64,000 bases of DNA. Source: Luteimicrobium album. Lineage in GTDB: Bacteria; Actinomycetota; Actinomycetes; Actinomycetales; Cellulomonadaceae. A program made the position numbers and the translations under genes. Below are positions 43,750 through 60,129 of the stretch, one piece after another. Under the pieces are notes generated by a model. The model was not told where the DNA came from and did no database searches. It saw only the letters and a program-made list of their open reading frames with translations. Location: positions 2,852,001-2,916,000 of the forward strand of contig NZ_BSUK01000001.1 of the NCBI RefSeq assembly GCF_030161555.1, given 5' to 3'. Each line of letters starts with the position of its first letter. Position 1 is the stretch's first letter.

Positions 43750-44668
43750 TCGAGGTCCTCGCACCCGGTCCGGCGGCGTTCGTCGAGGACCTCGGCCGTC
43801 CCGGGTGCGCAGGCCTCGGCGTCGGACGGTCCGGCGCCGCCGACCGAGGAGCCCTCGTGCGCGCGAACCTGCTGCTCGGCAACCCTCCGGGTGCCGCGGG
43901 GATCGAGGTGACGCTGGGTGGGCTCCGGGTCCGTCTCACCTCCGACCACGTCGTGGCCCTGACCGGTGCGCCGGCCCCGGCGACGCTGGCGGGCGTGCCC
44001 GTCACGACCGACGCGCTGCTGCGTGCGAGGCCAGGGGACGTGCTCGAGCTCGGCCTTCCGCGGCGCGGCCTGCGTACCTATCTCGCGGTCCGCGGTGGTG
44101 TCGACGTGCCGCCCGTCCTCGGGTCGCGCTCCTGGGACGTGCTGGCGAGTCTCGGCCCGGCACCGCTCCGGGCCGGCGACGTCCTCGCGGTGGCTCGGCC
44201 GCACGGGGCGGGTCCCGTGGCCGACCGCTCGATCCCGGTCGGTCGCGAGCTCGAGCTCGCCGAGAGCGACGCCGACGAGGTGCCGGCCGTCGTCGAGGTC
44301 GTGCCCGGCCTCCGGGGCGACTGGTTCGCCGGTGGAGCCTCGGAGTCGCTCCTTCGACGGCCCTACCGCGTCACGCAGGACAGCAACCGGGTGGCGCTCC
44401 GGCTCGACGGCCCGACAGTGCCGCGCACGGAGCGGGGGAGTACGCCTCCGAAGGGCTGGTGCGGGGAGCAGTCCAGGTGCCGCCGTCCGGGCGTCCGGTC
44501 GTCTTCCTGGCCGACCATCCGGTCACGGGCGGCTACCCGGTGATCGGGGTCGTGACGCCCGCCGGCGCCGACGCGCTCGCCCAGCTCCGACCGGGTGACG
44601 AGCTGAGGTTCCGGCCCGCCGGCACCCGTCCCCACCCGACGTCGTCGGAGTCCGTCGGGCCATGGTGA
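43746..44668 (+). CDS. pxpC: 5-oxoprolinase subunit PxpC (one frameshift in this sequence)
   Basis: About 308 residues of the biotin-dependent carboxyltransferase-like (allophanate hydrolase subunit 2) family: [36 protein letters not shown] at the start, [18 protein letters not shown], and [18 protein letters not shown]. The conserved end [30 protein letters not shown] is reached only with one extra G in the run 44434-44438. A short hairpin (TGGTGAC/GTCACCA, 44663-44680) spans the stop. The rRNA promoters begin 22 bp further on. Confidence 0.9.
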
Positions 44669-44689
44669 CGACGGTCACCAGGGACGGGC

Positions 44690-44719
44690 TTGCACGAGCC
44701 GCCGGGTGCCCCGTAGTGT
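44690..44719 (+). promoter_or_regulatory. rRNA promoter P1 candidate
   Basis: TTGCAC (44690-44695), 18-nt spacer, TAGTGT (44714-44719). Weaker than P2 and placed 177 bp before it; tandem promoters are usual for rRNA operons. Confidence 0.55.
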
Positions 44720-44866
44720 TCTCGATGTCGCCCGGCAGGGAGGAACGGACAAGCTGACTTCGGTCGGTGAGGCTGGTCCCCGCGGGCAACACCCCCGATG
44801 CGGTTGTCCTTCGTTCTGGTTGAGCGTGGGCGTCCTCGGGAACTCTGACTCTCGCTCCGACCGGGT

Positions 44867-44895
44867 TTGCCGGTGGGTCGAGGGTCGGGTAAGAT
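44867..44895 (+). promoter_or_regulatory. rRNA promoter P2
   Basis: TTGCCG (44867-44872), exactly 17-nt spacer, TAAGAT (44890-44895), close to the sigma-70/HrdB consensus. Transcription should start near 44902, about 320 nt before mature 16S. Confidence 0.8.
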
Positions 44896-44950
44896 GGAGA
44901 AGTTGCCCCAGTGAGAGCCCGGGAGGGTTTGAGCGGGTGAGCGTCCGTTT

Positions 44951-44973
44951 CTTGAGAACTCAACAGTGTGCTT
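44951..44973 (+). other. 16S precursor processing stem, left arm
   Basis: CTTGAGAACTCAACAGTGTG and the next bases pair, with G-U wobbles, with AGCACACTGTTGGGTCCTGA at 46968-46987 beyond the 16S. This closes a stem around the 16S precursor, the usual RNase III substrate. Confidence 0.75.
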
Positions 44974-45220
44974 GATAGTCAATGCCAATTTAACTCTCGT
45001 CGGGTTGCTGGTGGCTGGCCTTGGGGTTGGTTGTTGGTGGCCTGGTTGGGATTCCTTTGGACATGGATCGAATCTGATGGTTTTTTGCCGGATGGTTTGG
45101 TTCTGGCCAGTTTGATTGATCGCCCCCTTTTTTGTGGGGGTGTTCTTCGTATGGTTTGTTGACTGTGTCTGTTCTGCTGGGCTTTGGTCTGGTGGGGTGG
45201 GTGTGGTTGGCGTTGAAACA

Positions 45221-50384
<5,164 letters not shown>

Positions 50385-50466
50385 ACACTTTCCGTGTTTC
50401 GCGTCCACTGTGCGGTTCTAGAGCCACCGGCACACCCCCGAAAAGGGTCCCGAACAGGTTCATAGA

Positions 50467-50584
50467 GTTACGGCGGTCATAGCGAAGGGGAAACGCCCGG
50501 TCCCATTCCGAACCCGGAAGCTAAGCCCTTCAGCGCCGATGGTACTGCCCTGGTGACGGGGTGGGAGAGTAGGACGCCGCCGAA
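50467..50584 (+). rRNA. rrf: 5S ribosomal RNA
   Basis: About 117 nt, from GTTACGGCGGTCATAGCG to GAGAGTAGGACGCCGCCG, with the conserved loop CCGAACCCGGAAGCTAAG. It follows the 23S by about 80 nt and the right arm of the 23S processing stem. Confidence 0.95.
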
Positions 50585-50595
50585 CACCCATTCAA

Positions 50596-50628
50596 CCGAA
50601 GGCCACCCCGATCCGGGGTGGCTTTCGG
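50596..50628 (+). terminator. rRNA operon terminator
   Basis: Stem CCGAAGGCCACCCCG / CCGGGGTGGCTTTCGG with a 2-3 nt loop and a single G-U pair, directly after 5S. Strong GC hairpin; the T tract is minimal (CTTT within the arm). Confidence 0.88.
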
Positions 50629-50734
50629 CATACCCGGACACAGGTGCGGACCACCCACCGGGAGGACACGAGCGCGGCGGGGCCCGGGTCCGCGAGGCTC
50701 GGGAGCCTGCGAGTGTGCCCCGTAGAATGTCGGC

Positions 50735-51031
50735 ATGTCCACCATCTCCCGTGACGAGGTCGCGCGCGTCGCGTCGCTCGCCCGCATCGACCTGTCGGAG
50801 GCGGAGCTCGACCGTCTCGCGGGCGAGCTCGACGTGATCGTCGACGCCATCGCCCAGGTCAGCGAGGTCGCGACGCCGGACGTGCCGGCGACCAGCCATC
50901 CGCTCCCGCTCGTCAACGTGTTCCGCGACGACGTCCCGGAGCCGCCCCTGCCGGTCGAGGACGTGCTTGCGGGCGCTCCGGCGTCGGAGGACGGCCGGTT
51001 CATGGTTCCGCAGATCCTCGGGGAGGAGTGA
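50735..51031 (+). CDS. gatC: Asp-tRNA(Asn)/Glu-tRNA(Gln) amidotransferase subunit GatC
   Basis: 98 residues, normal length: [22 protein letters not shown] at the start, [19 protein letters not shown], and [32 protein letters not shown]. It clamps GatA to GatB. TAGAAT (50723-50728) stands 6 nt before the ATG, so the gatCAB mRNA is probably leaderless. gatA starts 1 nt after the stop. Confidence 0.96.
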   Translation: MSTISRDEVARVASLARIDLSEAELDRLAGELDVIVDAIAQVSEVATPDVPATSHPLPLVNVFRDDVPEPPLPVEDVLAGAPASEDGRFMVPQILGEE

Positions 51032-51032
51032 G

Positions 51033-52548
51033 ATGACGGACGACCTGACGCGGCTCACTGCCGCGGACCTCGCCGCGCGTCTCACGGCCCGTGAGGTGTC
51101 GAGCGTCGAAGCGACACAGGCCCACCTGGACCGCATCGCGGCCGTCGACGGAGCGGTGCACGCGTTCCTTCACGTGAGCACGGACGAGGCTCTCGCCGCG
51201 GCGCGGGACGTCGACTCCCGCCGCTCCGTGGGTGAAGACCTCCACCCGCTGGCCGGGGTGCCGATCGCGGTCAAGGACGTCGTCGTGACCAAGGGCATCC
51301 CGACGACCGCGGGCTCGCGCATCCTCGAGGGCTGGGTACCGCCGTACGACGCGACGCTCGTCGAGCGGCTCAAGGCGGCAGGGCTGCCGATCCTCGGCAA
51401 GACCAACATGGACGAGTTCGCGATGGGTTCGTCGACCGAGCACTCGGCATACGGCCAGACGCACAACCCCTGGGACCTCGAGCGGATCCCGGGCGGCTCG
51501 GGCGGTGGCTCGGCTGCGGCCGTCGCGGCGTTCGAGGCGCCGCTCGCGATCGGCACCGACACCGGCGGTTCCATCCGCCAGCCCGGCGCGGTCACCGGCA
51601 CGGTCGGGTCCAAGCCCACCTACGGGGGTGTCGCGCTACGGGCTCATCGCCATGGCGTCCTCGCTCGACCAGGCGGGCCCCGTCACCCGTTCCGTGCTCG
51701 ACGCTGCGTTGCTGCACGAGCTGATCGGCGGGCACGACCGCCGCGACTCGACCTCGATCGCGGAGCCCTTGGCCCCGTTGGCGGACGCAGCGCGCCAGGG
51801 CGCTCTGGGTGACCTGACGGGCGTCCGTGTGGGCGTCGTCACCGAGCTGGGTGGCGAGGGCTACCAGGCCGGCGTGCGTGCCCGCTTCGAGGAGGGCCTC
51901 GACCTGCTGCGCGCGGCCGGCGCCGAGATCGTCGAGGTCTCGTGCCCGCACTTCGTGTACGCGCTGGGCGCGTACTACCTGATCATGCCGAGCGAGGCGT
52001 CGAGCAACCTCGCGAAGTTCGACGGCATGCGCTTCGGCCTGCGCGTGGAGCCCTTCGAGGGTCCCGTCACGGCTGAGCGCGTGATGTCCGCGACGCGCGG
52101 GGCCGGGTTCGGCGACGAGGTCAAGCGCCGCGTGATCCTCGGGACCTACGCGCTGTCCGCGGGCTACTACGACGCCTACTACGGCAGCGCGCAGAAGGTG
52201 CGCACGCTGATCCAGCGCGACTTCGCGGCGGCGTTCGCCCAGGCGGACGTCCTCGTCTCGCCCACGGCGCCGACCACGGCGTTCAAGCTCGGCGAGAAGC
52301 TCGACGACCCGCTGGCGATGTACCTCAACGACGTCGCGACCATCCCGGCGAACCTCGCCGGGGTTCCAGGGATGTCGGTCCCGTCGGGCCTGTCGGACGA
52401 CGGCCTGCCGGTCGGCTTCCAGGTGCTGGCGCCCGCCAAGGCGGACGACCGCATGTACCGCGTGGGCGCGGCTCTCGAGGCCGCGCTCGAGAACGTCTGG
52501 GGCGGGCCGCTGCTCGCGCAGGCCCCCGAGCTGGAGGTGGCGCGATGA
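51033..52548 (+). CDS. gatA: Amidotransferase subunit GatA (one frameshift in this sequence)
   Basis: Amidase-signature glutaminase that releases ammonia for GatB. About 505 residues. Catalytic triad: Lys in [12 protein letters not shown], Ser in [13 protein letters not shown], Ser in [11 protein letters not shown]. The frame breaks at the G run 51624-51628; two extra G restore [20 protein letters not shown]. The second half ([17 protein letters not shown] and the closing [11 protein letters not shown]) is normal. The stop overlaps the gatB ATG. Confidence 0.94.
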
Positions 52549-54049
52549 CCACGACGTACGAGGCGCTCGTCGACTACACGGACGCCGTCGAGCGGTACGA
52601 CCCGGTGCTCGGCATCGAGGTCCACGTCGAGCTGGGAACCCTGACCAAGATGTTCTGCGCGGCCGAGGTGGAGTTCGGCGGCGAGCCGAACACGCAGACG
52701 ACGCCCGTGTCGCTCGGCCTCCCCGGTGCGCTCCCCGTGGTGAACGGGAAGGCCGTCGAGTACGCGATCCGGATCGGGCTCGCGCTCAACTGCGAGATCG
52801 CCGAGACGTGCCGGTTCGCGCGCAAGAACTACTTCTACCCGGACGTGCCGAAGAACTTCCAGACGTCCCAGTACGACGAGCCCATCGCCCACGACGGCTG
52901 GCTCGACGTCGAGCTCGAGGACGGCGCGGTGTTCCGCGTCGAGATCGAGCGCGCCCACATGGAGGAGGACGCCGGCAAGAACACGCATGTCGGCGGCTCA
53001 ACCGGTCGGATCCAGGAGCGGAGTACTCGCTCGTCGACTACAACCGGGCCGGCATCCCGCTCGTGGAGATCGTGACGCGCCCGATCGAGGGCGCGGGCGC
53101 GCGCGCCCCGGAGGTCGCGCGCGCCTACGTCCAGACGCTGCGCGACATCTTCCGTGCGCTGGACGTCTCGGAAGCCCGGATGGAGCGCGGCAACGTCCGC
53201 GCCGACGTCAACCTGTCGCTGCGCCCGACGCCCGACAGCCCGCTCGGGACGCGCACCGAGACCAAAAACGTCAACTCGTTCCGCGCCGTCGAGCGTGCCG
53301 TGCGGTACGAGGTCTCCCGGCAGGCCGGGGTGCTCGACGCCGGCGGCACCGTGATCCAGGAGACGCGCCACTGGCACGAGGACACCGGGATCACGACCTC
53401 GGGCCGCGTGAAGTCCGACGCCGAGGACTACCGCTACTTCCCGGAGCCCGACCTGGTGCCCGTCGCACCGAGCCGCGACTGGGTCGAGGAGATCCGGGCG
53501 TCGCTCCCGGAGCTCCCGGCCGCGCGTCGTCGGCGGCTGCAGGGCGAGTGGGGGTACACCGACCTGGAGATGCGCGACGTCGTGAACGCCGGCGCCGTCG
53601 ACATCATCGAGGCGACCGTCGCAGCGGGCGCGAGCCCCGCGGGCGCCCGCAAGTGGTGGATGGCGGAGCTGGGACGTCGCGCGAAGGAGCAGGAGGTCGA
53701 GCTCGAGCAGCTGCCCGTGACGCCGGCCCAGGTCGCCGAGCTCCAGGGCCTCGTCGACGCCGGACGCATCAACGACAAGCTCGCGCGCCAGGTGCTCGAC
53801 GGCGTCCTCGCGGGCGAGGGCGACCCGGAGGCGGTCGTCGTCGCGCGGGGGCTCGAGGTCGTGTCCGACGACGGGCCGCTGCTCGCCGCGATCGACGACG
53901 CGCTCGCCGCCCAGCCCGACATCGCGGATAAGATCCGCGGCGGCAACCTCGGGCCTGTCGGCGCGATCATCGGCGCGGTCATGAAGGCCACCCGGGGCCA
54001 GGCGGACGCCGGTCGCGTGCGCGAGCTGGTGCTCGAGCGGGTCAGCTGA
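52545..54049 (+). CDS. gatB: Amidotransferase subunit GatB (one frameshift in this sequence)
   Basis: tRNA-binding kinase/transamidase subunit, about 501 residues. [21 protein letters not shown], then [19 protein letters not shown], the [20 protein letters not shown] motif, and [19 protein letters not shown] sequence. One G is missing at 53015-53016; restored, it reads [20 protein letters not shown]. The remainder has [14 protein letters not shown] and [20 protein letters not shown]. The C-terminal YqeY-like domain ends [20 protein letters not shown]. Confidence 0.94.
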
Positions 54050-54062
54050 CGGGGGAGGCCGC

Positions 54063-54644
54063 ATGACTCGGGCGCCCGTGCTCCACGGGGAGATGGTTCG
54101 GCTCCGCCCCGTGGAGCACCGCGACGCGGCGCGGCTGTGGGAGTTCGCGCAGGACGTCGAGGCGCGACGTCTGATGGGCACGCCGTCCGCGCCCACGCGC
54201 GAGGCCGTCGACGCGTGGGCCGCCGGCGTCGCCGACAGCCCGGGACGCTACGACTGGGCCATCACACCGGCGGCGGTGCGCGACGGCCAGCTCGTCAGCG
54301 ACGACCTGATCGGGCAGATCATGCTCGACGACGTCGACGACCTCGCGCGGTCGGCGAGCGTCCGCCTCGCGCTGCTCCCGAACTACCGGGGGCGCGGGTA
54401 CGGGCGCGAGGCGGTGTTCGAGGTGCTGCGCTACGCGTTCGACGGCGGGCCCGACGGGAGCGGCCCGCACCTGCACCGGGTCGGGCTCGAGGTGCTCAGC
54501 ATCAACCCGCGCGCCCGTGCCCTCTACGAGTCGCTCGGCTTCCGCGAGGAGGGACGTCTGCGCGACGTCCGGCCCGACGGCGACGGATGGTCGGACGCGA
54601 TCGTCATGAGCATCCTCGAGGACGAGTTCCGCGCCTCCGTGTGA
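54063..54644 (+). CDS. GNAT-family N-acetyltransferase, RimJ/RimL type
   Basis: 193 residues: LHGEMVRLRPVEHRDAARLWEFAQDVE at the start, ASVRLALLPNYRGRGYGREAVFEVLRYAFD with the acetyl-CoA loop, and VLSINPRARALYESLGFREEGRLRD. It lies 13 bp behind gatB with GGGGGAGG before the ATG, so it probably shares the gatCAB transcript. Substrate unknown; protein N-terminal or small amine acetylation is typical. Confidence 0.87.
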   Translation: MTRAPVLHGEMVRLRPVEHRDAARLWEFAQDVEARRLMGTPSAPTREAVDAWAAGVADSPGRYDWAITPAAVRDGQLVSDDLIGQIMLDDVDDLARSASVRLALLPNYRGRGYGREAVFEVLRYAFDGGPDGSGPHLHRVGLEVLSINPRARALYESLGFREEGRLRDVRPDGDGWSDAIVMSILEDEFRASV

Positions 54645-54700
54645 GCCCCCTGTGAGCCCACCGGGTGCGTCTCCGCGCGCCCGGTGGGAGAGTCGGCCTC

Positions 54701-56245
54701 ATGGGCCAGGGGGAGGCCAGGGCCGACGACGGCGACGCGACCACCGTGACGAGCGGGCGTCCCCGTGTGCCCCAGGACCACGCGTTCTTCGGGCACCCGC
54801 TGGGCCTCATGACCCTGTTCACGACCGAGCTGTGGGAGCGGTTCAGCTACTACGGCATGCGGGCGATCCTGCTCTACTACCTCACGGACACGGTCGCGAA
54901 CGGCGGCCTCGGGGTGGAGCGTACGACCGGGCTCGCGCTCGTCTCGATCTACGGCACGAGCGTCTACCTGCTGTCGGTGATCGGCGGGTGGCTCGCGGAC
55001 CGTGTGATCGGCTCGCGGCGATCGACGCTGTACGGTGGCATCGTCATCGCGGCGGGTCACGTCGGTCTCTCGATCCCCGGCGTCGGCTTCTCCGCGGCGG
55101 GCGTGTCCCTCGTCGCGCTCGGGACCGGCCTGCTCAAGCCCAACGTCTCGTCCATGGTCGGCGACCTGTACGACCGCGACGACGACCGCCGCGACTCGGC
55201 GTTCTCGATCTTCTACATGGGCATCAACATCGGCTCCCTCGCGGCACCGTTCCTCGTCGGGCTCGCACGCGACTGGGGCGGGTACCACGCGGGCTTCCTG
55301 GTGGCCGCCGTGGGGATGGGCGCCGCGCTCGTCTTCTTCGTCGCAGGCCGCAAGTACCTGGGCGGCGCCGGCGACGACGTGCCCAACCCGATCCGTCCCG
55401 AGGAGCGGCCCACGCTCGTTCGGCACGGTCTCGTGATCCTCGCCGGCATCGTCGTGGTCGCGGGCGTCGCGGCGGCCACCACGCGGACCGGGGCCCTCGA
55501 CACGTTCATCAACACGATGTCCTACCTCGCGTTCGTCGCGCCGGTCGCCTACATCACGGTGATGTACCGGTCGCCGCGGGTCAGCCGCGTCGAACAGCGA
55601 CGGGTGATCGCCTACATCCCGCTGTTCGTGGCGGCGATGCTGTTCTGGATGATCTTCGAGCAGGCCGCGACGACGCTGTCGGACTTCGCGCAGGACCGCA
55701 CCGACCTGCACTTCCTCGGGGTCTCGATCAGCCCCGAGTTCTTCCAGTCGGTCAACCCGGCGGCGATCATCGTGCTCGCGCCGGTGTTCGCGTGGATCTG
55801 GGTGCGGACGGGTGACCGTCCGCCGACCGCGTACAAGTTCGGGATCGGCCTGACGTTCGCGGCGCTCTCGTTCGTCTTCCTCGCGGTCGCGTCGGCCGCC
55901 GTCGGCGACGGCAAGGCCGGCTCCTGGGTGCTGGTCACGGTCTACGTCATCCAGACCGTCGGCGAGCTGTGCCTGTCGCCCGTCGGCCTCGCGGCGACCA
56001 CGCTGCTCGCCCCGGCGGCGTTCCGGAGCCAGGCGATGGCCCTGTGGTTCCTCGCGCCGTCGGCGGGGCAGGCGATCACCGCCCAGCTCGTCAAGGCGAC
56101 GCCCGACGTTCCGGACACGGCGTACTTCGGCGGGATCGGCGTCGTGACGCTCGTGCTCGCCGGGGTGCTGTTCGCGTTCGCGCCGTGGGTGACCCGGCAC
56201 ATCCGCAGCGCCGACATCCTGGCCGCGGTAAAGCATGCCGCGTAG
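54701..56245 (+). CDS. Proton-dependent oligopeptide transporter (POT/PTR2 family)
   Basis: 514 residues with about twelve to fourteen TM segments. Family signatures: [18 protein letters not shown] (the ExxERFSYYG motif), [35 protein letters not shown], and the mid-protein [16 protein letters not shown]. An Asp/Arg-rich N-terminus precedes TM1. Imports di- and tripeptides with protons. The ATG at 54701 is preceded by a weak GGGAG, and a -10-like GAGAGT lies close by. Confidence 0.94.
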   Translation: MGQGEARADDGDATTVTSGRPRVPQDHAFFGHPLGLMTLFTTELWERFSYYGMRAILLYYLTDTVANGGLGVERTTGLALVSIYGTSVYLLSVIGGWLADRVIGSRRSTLYGGIVIAAGHVGLSIPGVGFSAAGVSLVALGTGLLKPNVSSMVGDLYDRDDDRRDSAFSIFYMGINIGSLAAPFLVGLARDWGGYHAGFLVAAVGMGAALVFFVAGRKYLGGAGDDVPNPIRPEERPTLVRHGLVILAGIVVVAGVAAATTRTGALDTFINTMSYLAFVAPVAYITVMYRSPRVSRVEQRRVIAYIPLFVAAMLFWMIFEQAATTLSDFAQDRTDLHFLGVSISPEFFQSVNPAAIIVLAPVFAWIWVRTGDRPPTAYKFGIGLTFAALSFVFLAVASAAVGDGKAGSWVLVTVYVIQTVGELCLSPVGLAATTLLAPAAFRSQAMALWFLAPSAGQAITAQLVKATPDVPDTAYFGGIGVVTLVLAGVLFAFAPWVTRHIRSADILAAVKHAA

Positions 56246-56283
56246 CGGGGACAGACGAGGGCCTCGTCCCTAGGCTGGCGAGC

Positions 56284-57977
56284 ATGGCGGACATCGACAT
56301 CAAGCCCCGCTCGCGCCAGGTCACGGACGGGATCGAGGCGACGGCCGCGCGCGGGATGCTGCGGGCCGTCGGCATGGGCGACGACGACTTCGCGAAGCCG
56401 CAAATCGGCGTCGCGTCGTCGTGGAACGAGATCACGCCGTGCAACCTGTCGCTCGACCGGCTGGCGCAGGGCGCCAAGGAGGGCGTGCACGCCGCGGGCG
56501 GGTACCCGCTCGAGTTCGGCACGATCTCCGTCTCGGACGGCATCTCGATGGGCCACGAGGGCATGCACTTCTCCCTCGTGAGCCGCGACATCATCGCCGA
56601 CTCCGTGGAGACCGTGATGTCGGCGGAGCGGCTCGACGGGTCGGTGCTGCTCGCGGGCTGCGACAAGTCGCTGCCCGGCATGCTCATGGCGGCCGCGCGG
56701 CTCGACCTCGCGAGCGTGTTCCTGTACGCGGGCACGATCGCGCCCGGCTGGGTCAAGCTCGAGGACGGCAGCGAGAAGCAGGTCACGCTGATCGACGCGT
56801 TCGAGGCGGTCGGCGCGTGCGCGCGGGGGCTGCTGAGCGAGCGCGACCTCGACGCGATCGAGCGTGCCATCTGTCCCGGCGAGGGCGCGTGCGGCGGCAT
56901 GTACACGGCGAACACCATGGCGTCCGTCGCGGAGGCCATGGGGATGTCGCTGCCGGGATCGGCCGCGCCGCCGTCGGCGGACCGCCGGCGCGACCAGTTC
57001 GCGCACCGCTCGGGCGAGGCGGTCGTCGAGCTGCTGCGGCAGGGGATCACGGCGCGCGACATCATGACCAAGGACGCGTTCGAGAACGCGATCGCGGTGG
57101 TCATGGCGTTCGGCGGCTCGACCAACGCCGTGCTGCATCTGCTCGCGATCGCCCACGAGGCCGACGTCGACCTCACGCTCGCGGACTTCGACCGGATCGG
57201 CTCGCGGGTGCCGCACCTGTCGGACGTCAAGCCGTTCGGGCGCTACGTCATGAACGACGTCGACCGGATCGGCGGCGTCCCCGTCGTCATGAAGGCCCTG
57301 CTCGACGCCGGGCTGATCCACGGCGACGCGCTCACCGTGACCGGTCGGACGGTCGCCGAGAACCTCGAGGCCATCGACCCGCCCGACCCGGACGGCAAGG
57401 TCCTGCGCGCGGTCGACGACCCGATCCACCACACGGGCGGCATCACGATCCTCGGCGGCTCGCTTGCGCCCGACGGCGCCGTGGTGAAGTCCGCCGGCTT
57501 CGACTCGGACGTGTTCGAGGGGACGGCGCGCGTGTTCGAGCGCGAGCGCGCGGCGCTCGACGCGCTGGAGGACGGCACGATCCAGGCCGGGGACGTCGTG
57601 GTGATCCGGTACGAGGGTCCCAAGGGCGGGCCGGGGATGCGCGAGATGCTCGCCATCACCGGGGCGATCAAGGGGCGGGGCTCGGCAAGGACGTGCTGCT
57701 GATCACGGACGGCCGGTTCTCCGGCGGCACCACCGGGCTCTGCGTGGGCCACATCGCGCCCGAGGCGGTCGACGGCGGTCCGATCGGGCTCGTGCGCGAC
57801 GGCGACCGGATCCGGCTCGACGTCGCGAGCAAGACGCTCGACCTGCTCGTGGACGACGACGAGCTCGCCGCCCGGCGGGAGGGCTGGGCTCCGGTCCCGC
57901 ACGGGTACACGCGGGGCGTGCTCGCCAAGTACACGAAGCTGGTCCAGTCGGCGTCGCGGGGCGCGATCCTCGAGTAG
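56284..57977 (+). CDS. ilvD: Dihydroxy-acid dehydratase IlvD (one frameshift in this sequence)
   Basis: Fe-S dehydratase, third common step of valine and isoleucine synthesis. About 564 residues. [49 protein letters not shown], cluster Cys in [11 protein letters not shown] and [16 protein letters not shown]. One G is missing in the run 57672-57675; restored, it reads [31 protein letters not shown] lies 7 nt before the ATG (probably leaderless). A GC hairpin follows the stop. Confidence 0.94.
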
Positions 57978-58000
57978 TCCGCGGCCGAGCCGCGGTGGAC
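57977..58000 (+). terminator. Hairpin after ilvD
   Basis: GTCCGCGGC-CGA-GCCGCGGTGGAC: a GC stem of about 8 bp with a 3-nt loop directly overlapping the ilvD stop. Possible terminator without a T tract. Confidence 0.5.
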
Positions 58001-58087
58001 TCGGGTGGAACCGGACGACCCGGTGGTGTTCGGGACGAAGTGCGCTACAGTGCGCGCACCCGTCACAGCCGACACCCAGGGGGTCCG

Positions 58088-59080
58088 ATGCCGTTCCCTG
58101 CAGGAACCGAGCTCGCCGTGCGCACGCACGGCTTGCGCAAGACGTACCGCACACGCCGTGGACGCAGACGTGTCGCCGTCGAGGGCCTGGACCTCGAGGT
58201 CCCCCGCGGTGGGGTCCACGGCTTCCTCGGACCGAACGGGTCGGGCAAGACGACGTCCATCCGGATGCTGCTCGGGCTCTCGCGCGCCGACGCGGGGACC
58301 ATGGAGATCTTCGGGACCACGGTGCCCCGCCACCTGCCCGACGTCGTCGCGCGGATCGGTGCCATCGTCGAGCAGCCCAAGTTCTTCCCCGCGTTCACCG
58401 GCCGCAAGAACCTCGCCCTGCTCGCGCGTGGCATCGGCTCGCCCGACGACGCCGTCGACCGCGTGCTGCACGACGTCGGGCTGGGGGAGCGGGCGGACGA
58501 GCGGTTCCGTTCCTACTCGCTCGGCATGAAGCAGCGCCTGGCCATCGCCGCGACGCTCCTCAAGGACCCCGAGCTGCTCATCTTCGACGAGCCGACCAAC
58601 GGCCTCGACCCGGCGGGGATCCGCGAGATCCGCGACACGATGCGCTCGCTCGGTGCCCAGGGTAAGACGGTCGTCGTGTCCAGCCACATCCTCGCCGAGG
58701 TCCAGCAGGTCGCCGACACGGTCTCGATCATCGGGCACGGCCGGCTGCTCGCGAGCGGACGGGTCGCCGACCTCGTCGGCGGCGGGACGGCGCCCGTGCG
58801 CGTCGGGGTCGACGAGCCGGAGCGCGCCGCCGGCGTGCTGCGGGCGGGCGGCTGGGAGGTCCGCGTCGACGGCGAGCGCCTCGTCGTCGACGGCGTCGAG
58901 GACGCCGCCCGGATCACGCGGGCGCTCGCGGACGAGCGGCTCTACGTCCGCGAGCTCGTCACGATGGCCCCGGACCTGGAACAGGTGTTCCTCGAGCTGA
59001 CCGCGGGTGTCGACTCGGCGGGCGGCGAGGTCCACGCGGCGACCCCACAGGTGCCCGTCGGTGCTGGGGAGGTGGCGTGA
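58088..59080 (+). CDS. ABC transporter ATP-binding protein, ABC-2/bacitracin-exporter type
   Basis: 330 residues. Walker A FLGPNGSGKTTSIRMLLGL, Q-loop VEQPKFFPAFTGRKNL, signature YSLGMKQRLAIAATL, Walker B LLIFDEPTNGLDPAG, H-loop VVSSHILAEVQQV. The C-terminal 90 residues are accessory. It works with the permease that overlaps its stop (TGATG). The class exports antibiotics, lipids or peptides; the substrate is unknown. TACAGT near 58044 is a possible -10 element. Confidence 0.9.
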   Translation: MPFPAGTELAVRTHGLRKTYRTRRGRRRVAVEGLDLEVPRGGVHGFLGPNGSGKTTSIRMLLGLSRADAGTMEIFGTTVPRHLPDVVARIGAIVEQPKFFPAFTGRKNLALLARGIGSPDDAVDRVLHDVGLGERADERFRSYSLGMKQRLAIAATLLKDPELLIFDEPTNGLDPAGIREIRDTMRSLGAQGKTVVVSSHILAEVQQVADTVSIIGHGRLLASGRVADLVGGGTAPVRVGVDEPERAAGVLRAGGWEVRVDGERLVVDGVEDAARITRALADERLYVRELVTMAPDLEQVFLELTAGVDSAGGEVHAATPQVPVGAGEVA

Positions 59081-60065
59081 TGAGGCTCGCACGTGTGGAG
59101 CTCGACCGGTTCCGGTCGCGGCGCCTGGTCCGGTGGGCGACCGTGCTCGCGATCGGCGTCGGCCTGCTGCTCGGTGCGTCGTCGTGGTGGCAGGCTCGTC
59201 CGCCGAGCGCCTCGCAGGTCGCGCAGGCGCAGGAGTTCCTGACGCAGCAGCAGGAGGACTGGGCGGCCAACGGCGCCCAGTACGTCAAGGACTGCCAGGA
59301 CGACCAGGCGGCCAACCCGTCGAACTACCCGGCCGACTACGACTGCGCGAAGGACATGGAGCCGTCGCTGACGCTCAGCGACTTCCTCCCGTCCCGCGGG
59401 ACGTTCGCCGAGGAAGGCGTCGCGGCGCTCCAGACCGACGCCTACCTGCTGCTGGGGCTGGTGCTGCTGCTCGGCGCGAGCTTCGTCTGCGCCGAGTCCG
59501 TCTCGGGCGCACTGTCCACGTGGCTCACGTTCGAGCCGCGGCGGACGCGCGTCTACGGGACGAAGGCGGCCGCTGCCGCGCTGGGGGTGCGGTCGTCGCG
59601 GCCGTGGGCTTCTCGGTCACGCTGGGTGGGCAGTGGCTCGCGTTCGCGCTCCGTGACCGGGCGTCGGCGACCGGGCACCTGTGGACCCAGGTCGCGGCCG
59701 AGGGCGGGAGGATCGTCGTGCTCGCGGCGGCGGTCGCCGCGATCGGCGCGGGGCTCGGGTTCCTCCTCCGGCACACGACGGCCGTGCTCGGCGTCGTCGC
59801 GGCGTACTTCGCCCTCGTCGACGCGGCCGTCGTCCGGGCCGCGCTCGGGCAGCCACGCTGGACCCTCGCCGTCTCGTCGGACGCATGGATCACCGCCCAC
59901 GGCACGTACACGGTCGAGAAGTGCACGCCCTCGGGCGGCGGCATGACATGCGACTACGTCGAGCACGTGGTCTCGATGACGCACGGCGGGCTCGTCCTGG
60001 CCGGCGTGACCGTCGTCGTGGTGGTGCTCGGCTGGCTCGTGTTCCGGCGGCGCGACGTCGCCTGA
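59080..60065 (+). CDS. ABC-2 type permease (one frameshift in this sequence)
   Basis: About 328 residues. It starts MRLARVELDRFRSRRLVRWATVLAIGVGLLLG (TM1), then an extracytoplasmic region of about 95 residues rich in Gln, Asp and Cys. Several TM helices follow (LLLGLVLLLGASFVCAE; TAVLGVVAAYFALVDAAVV; LVLAGVTVVVVVLGWLVF). One G lost at 59583-59587; restored, it reads KAAAAALGGAVVAAVGFSVTL. Ends in RRRDVA. Partner of the ATPase upstream. Confidence 0.85.
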
Positions 60066-60086
60066 GGCCTCCCCGGCTGCCCGCAC

Positions 60087-60126
60087 CCGGGTGCGGACGT
60101 CCAGCACGTGAGACGTCCGCACCCGG
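60087..60126. terminator. 15-bp perfect inverted repeat before the ilv promoter
   Basis: CCGGGTGCGGACGTC (60087-60101) and its exact complement (60112-60126) enclose a 10-nt loop. It overlaps a second palindrome, CCGCACCCGGGTGCGG (60081-60096), so two alternative hairpins are possible. It probably terminates the ABC transcript. It ends 3 nt before the ilv -35 element, so a protein-binding role is also possible. Confidence 0.65.
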
Positions 60127-60129
60127 CGT

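Larger units (their letters stand above)
44669..45220 (+). other. rRNA operon leader region
   Basis: No protein gene. It holds two promoters (listed separately), then a leader that is unusually T/G-rich for this genome. It includes the left arm of the 16S processing stem at 44951-44973 and a small hairpin CCCCC-TTTTTTGT-GGGGG near 45123-45140. The leader probably contributes to antitermination and RNase III processing. Confidence 0.7.
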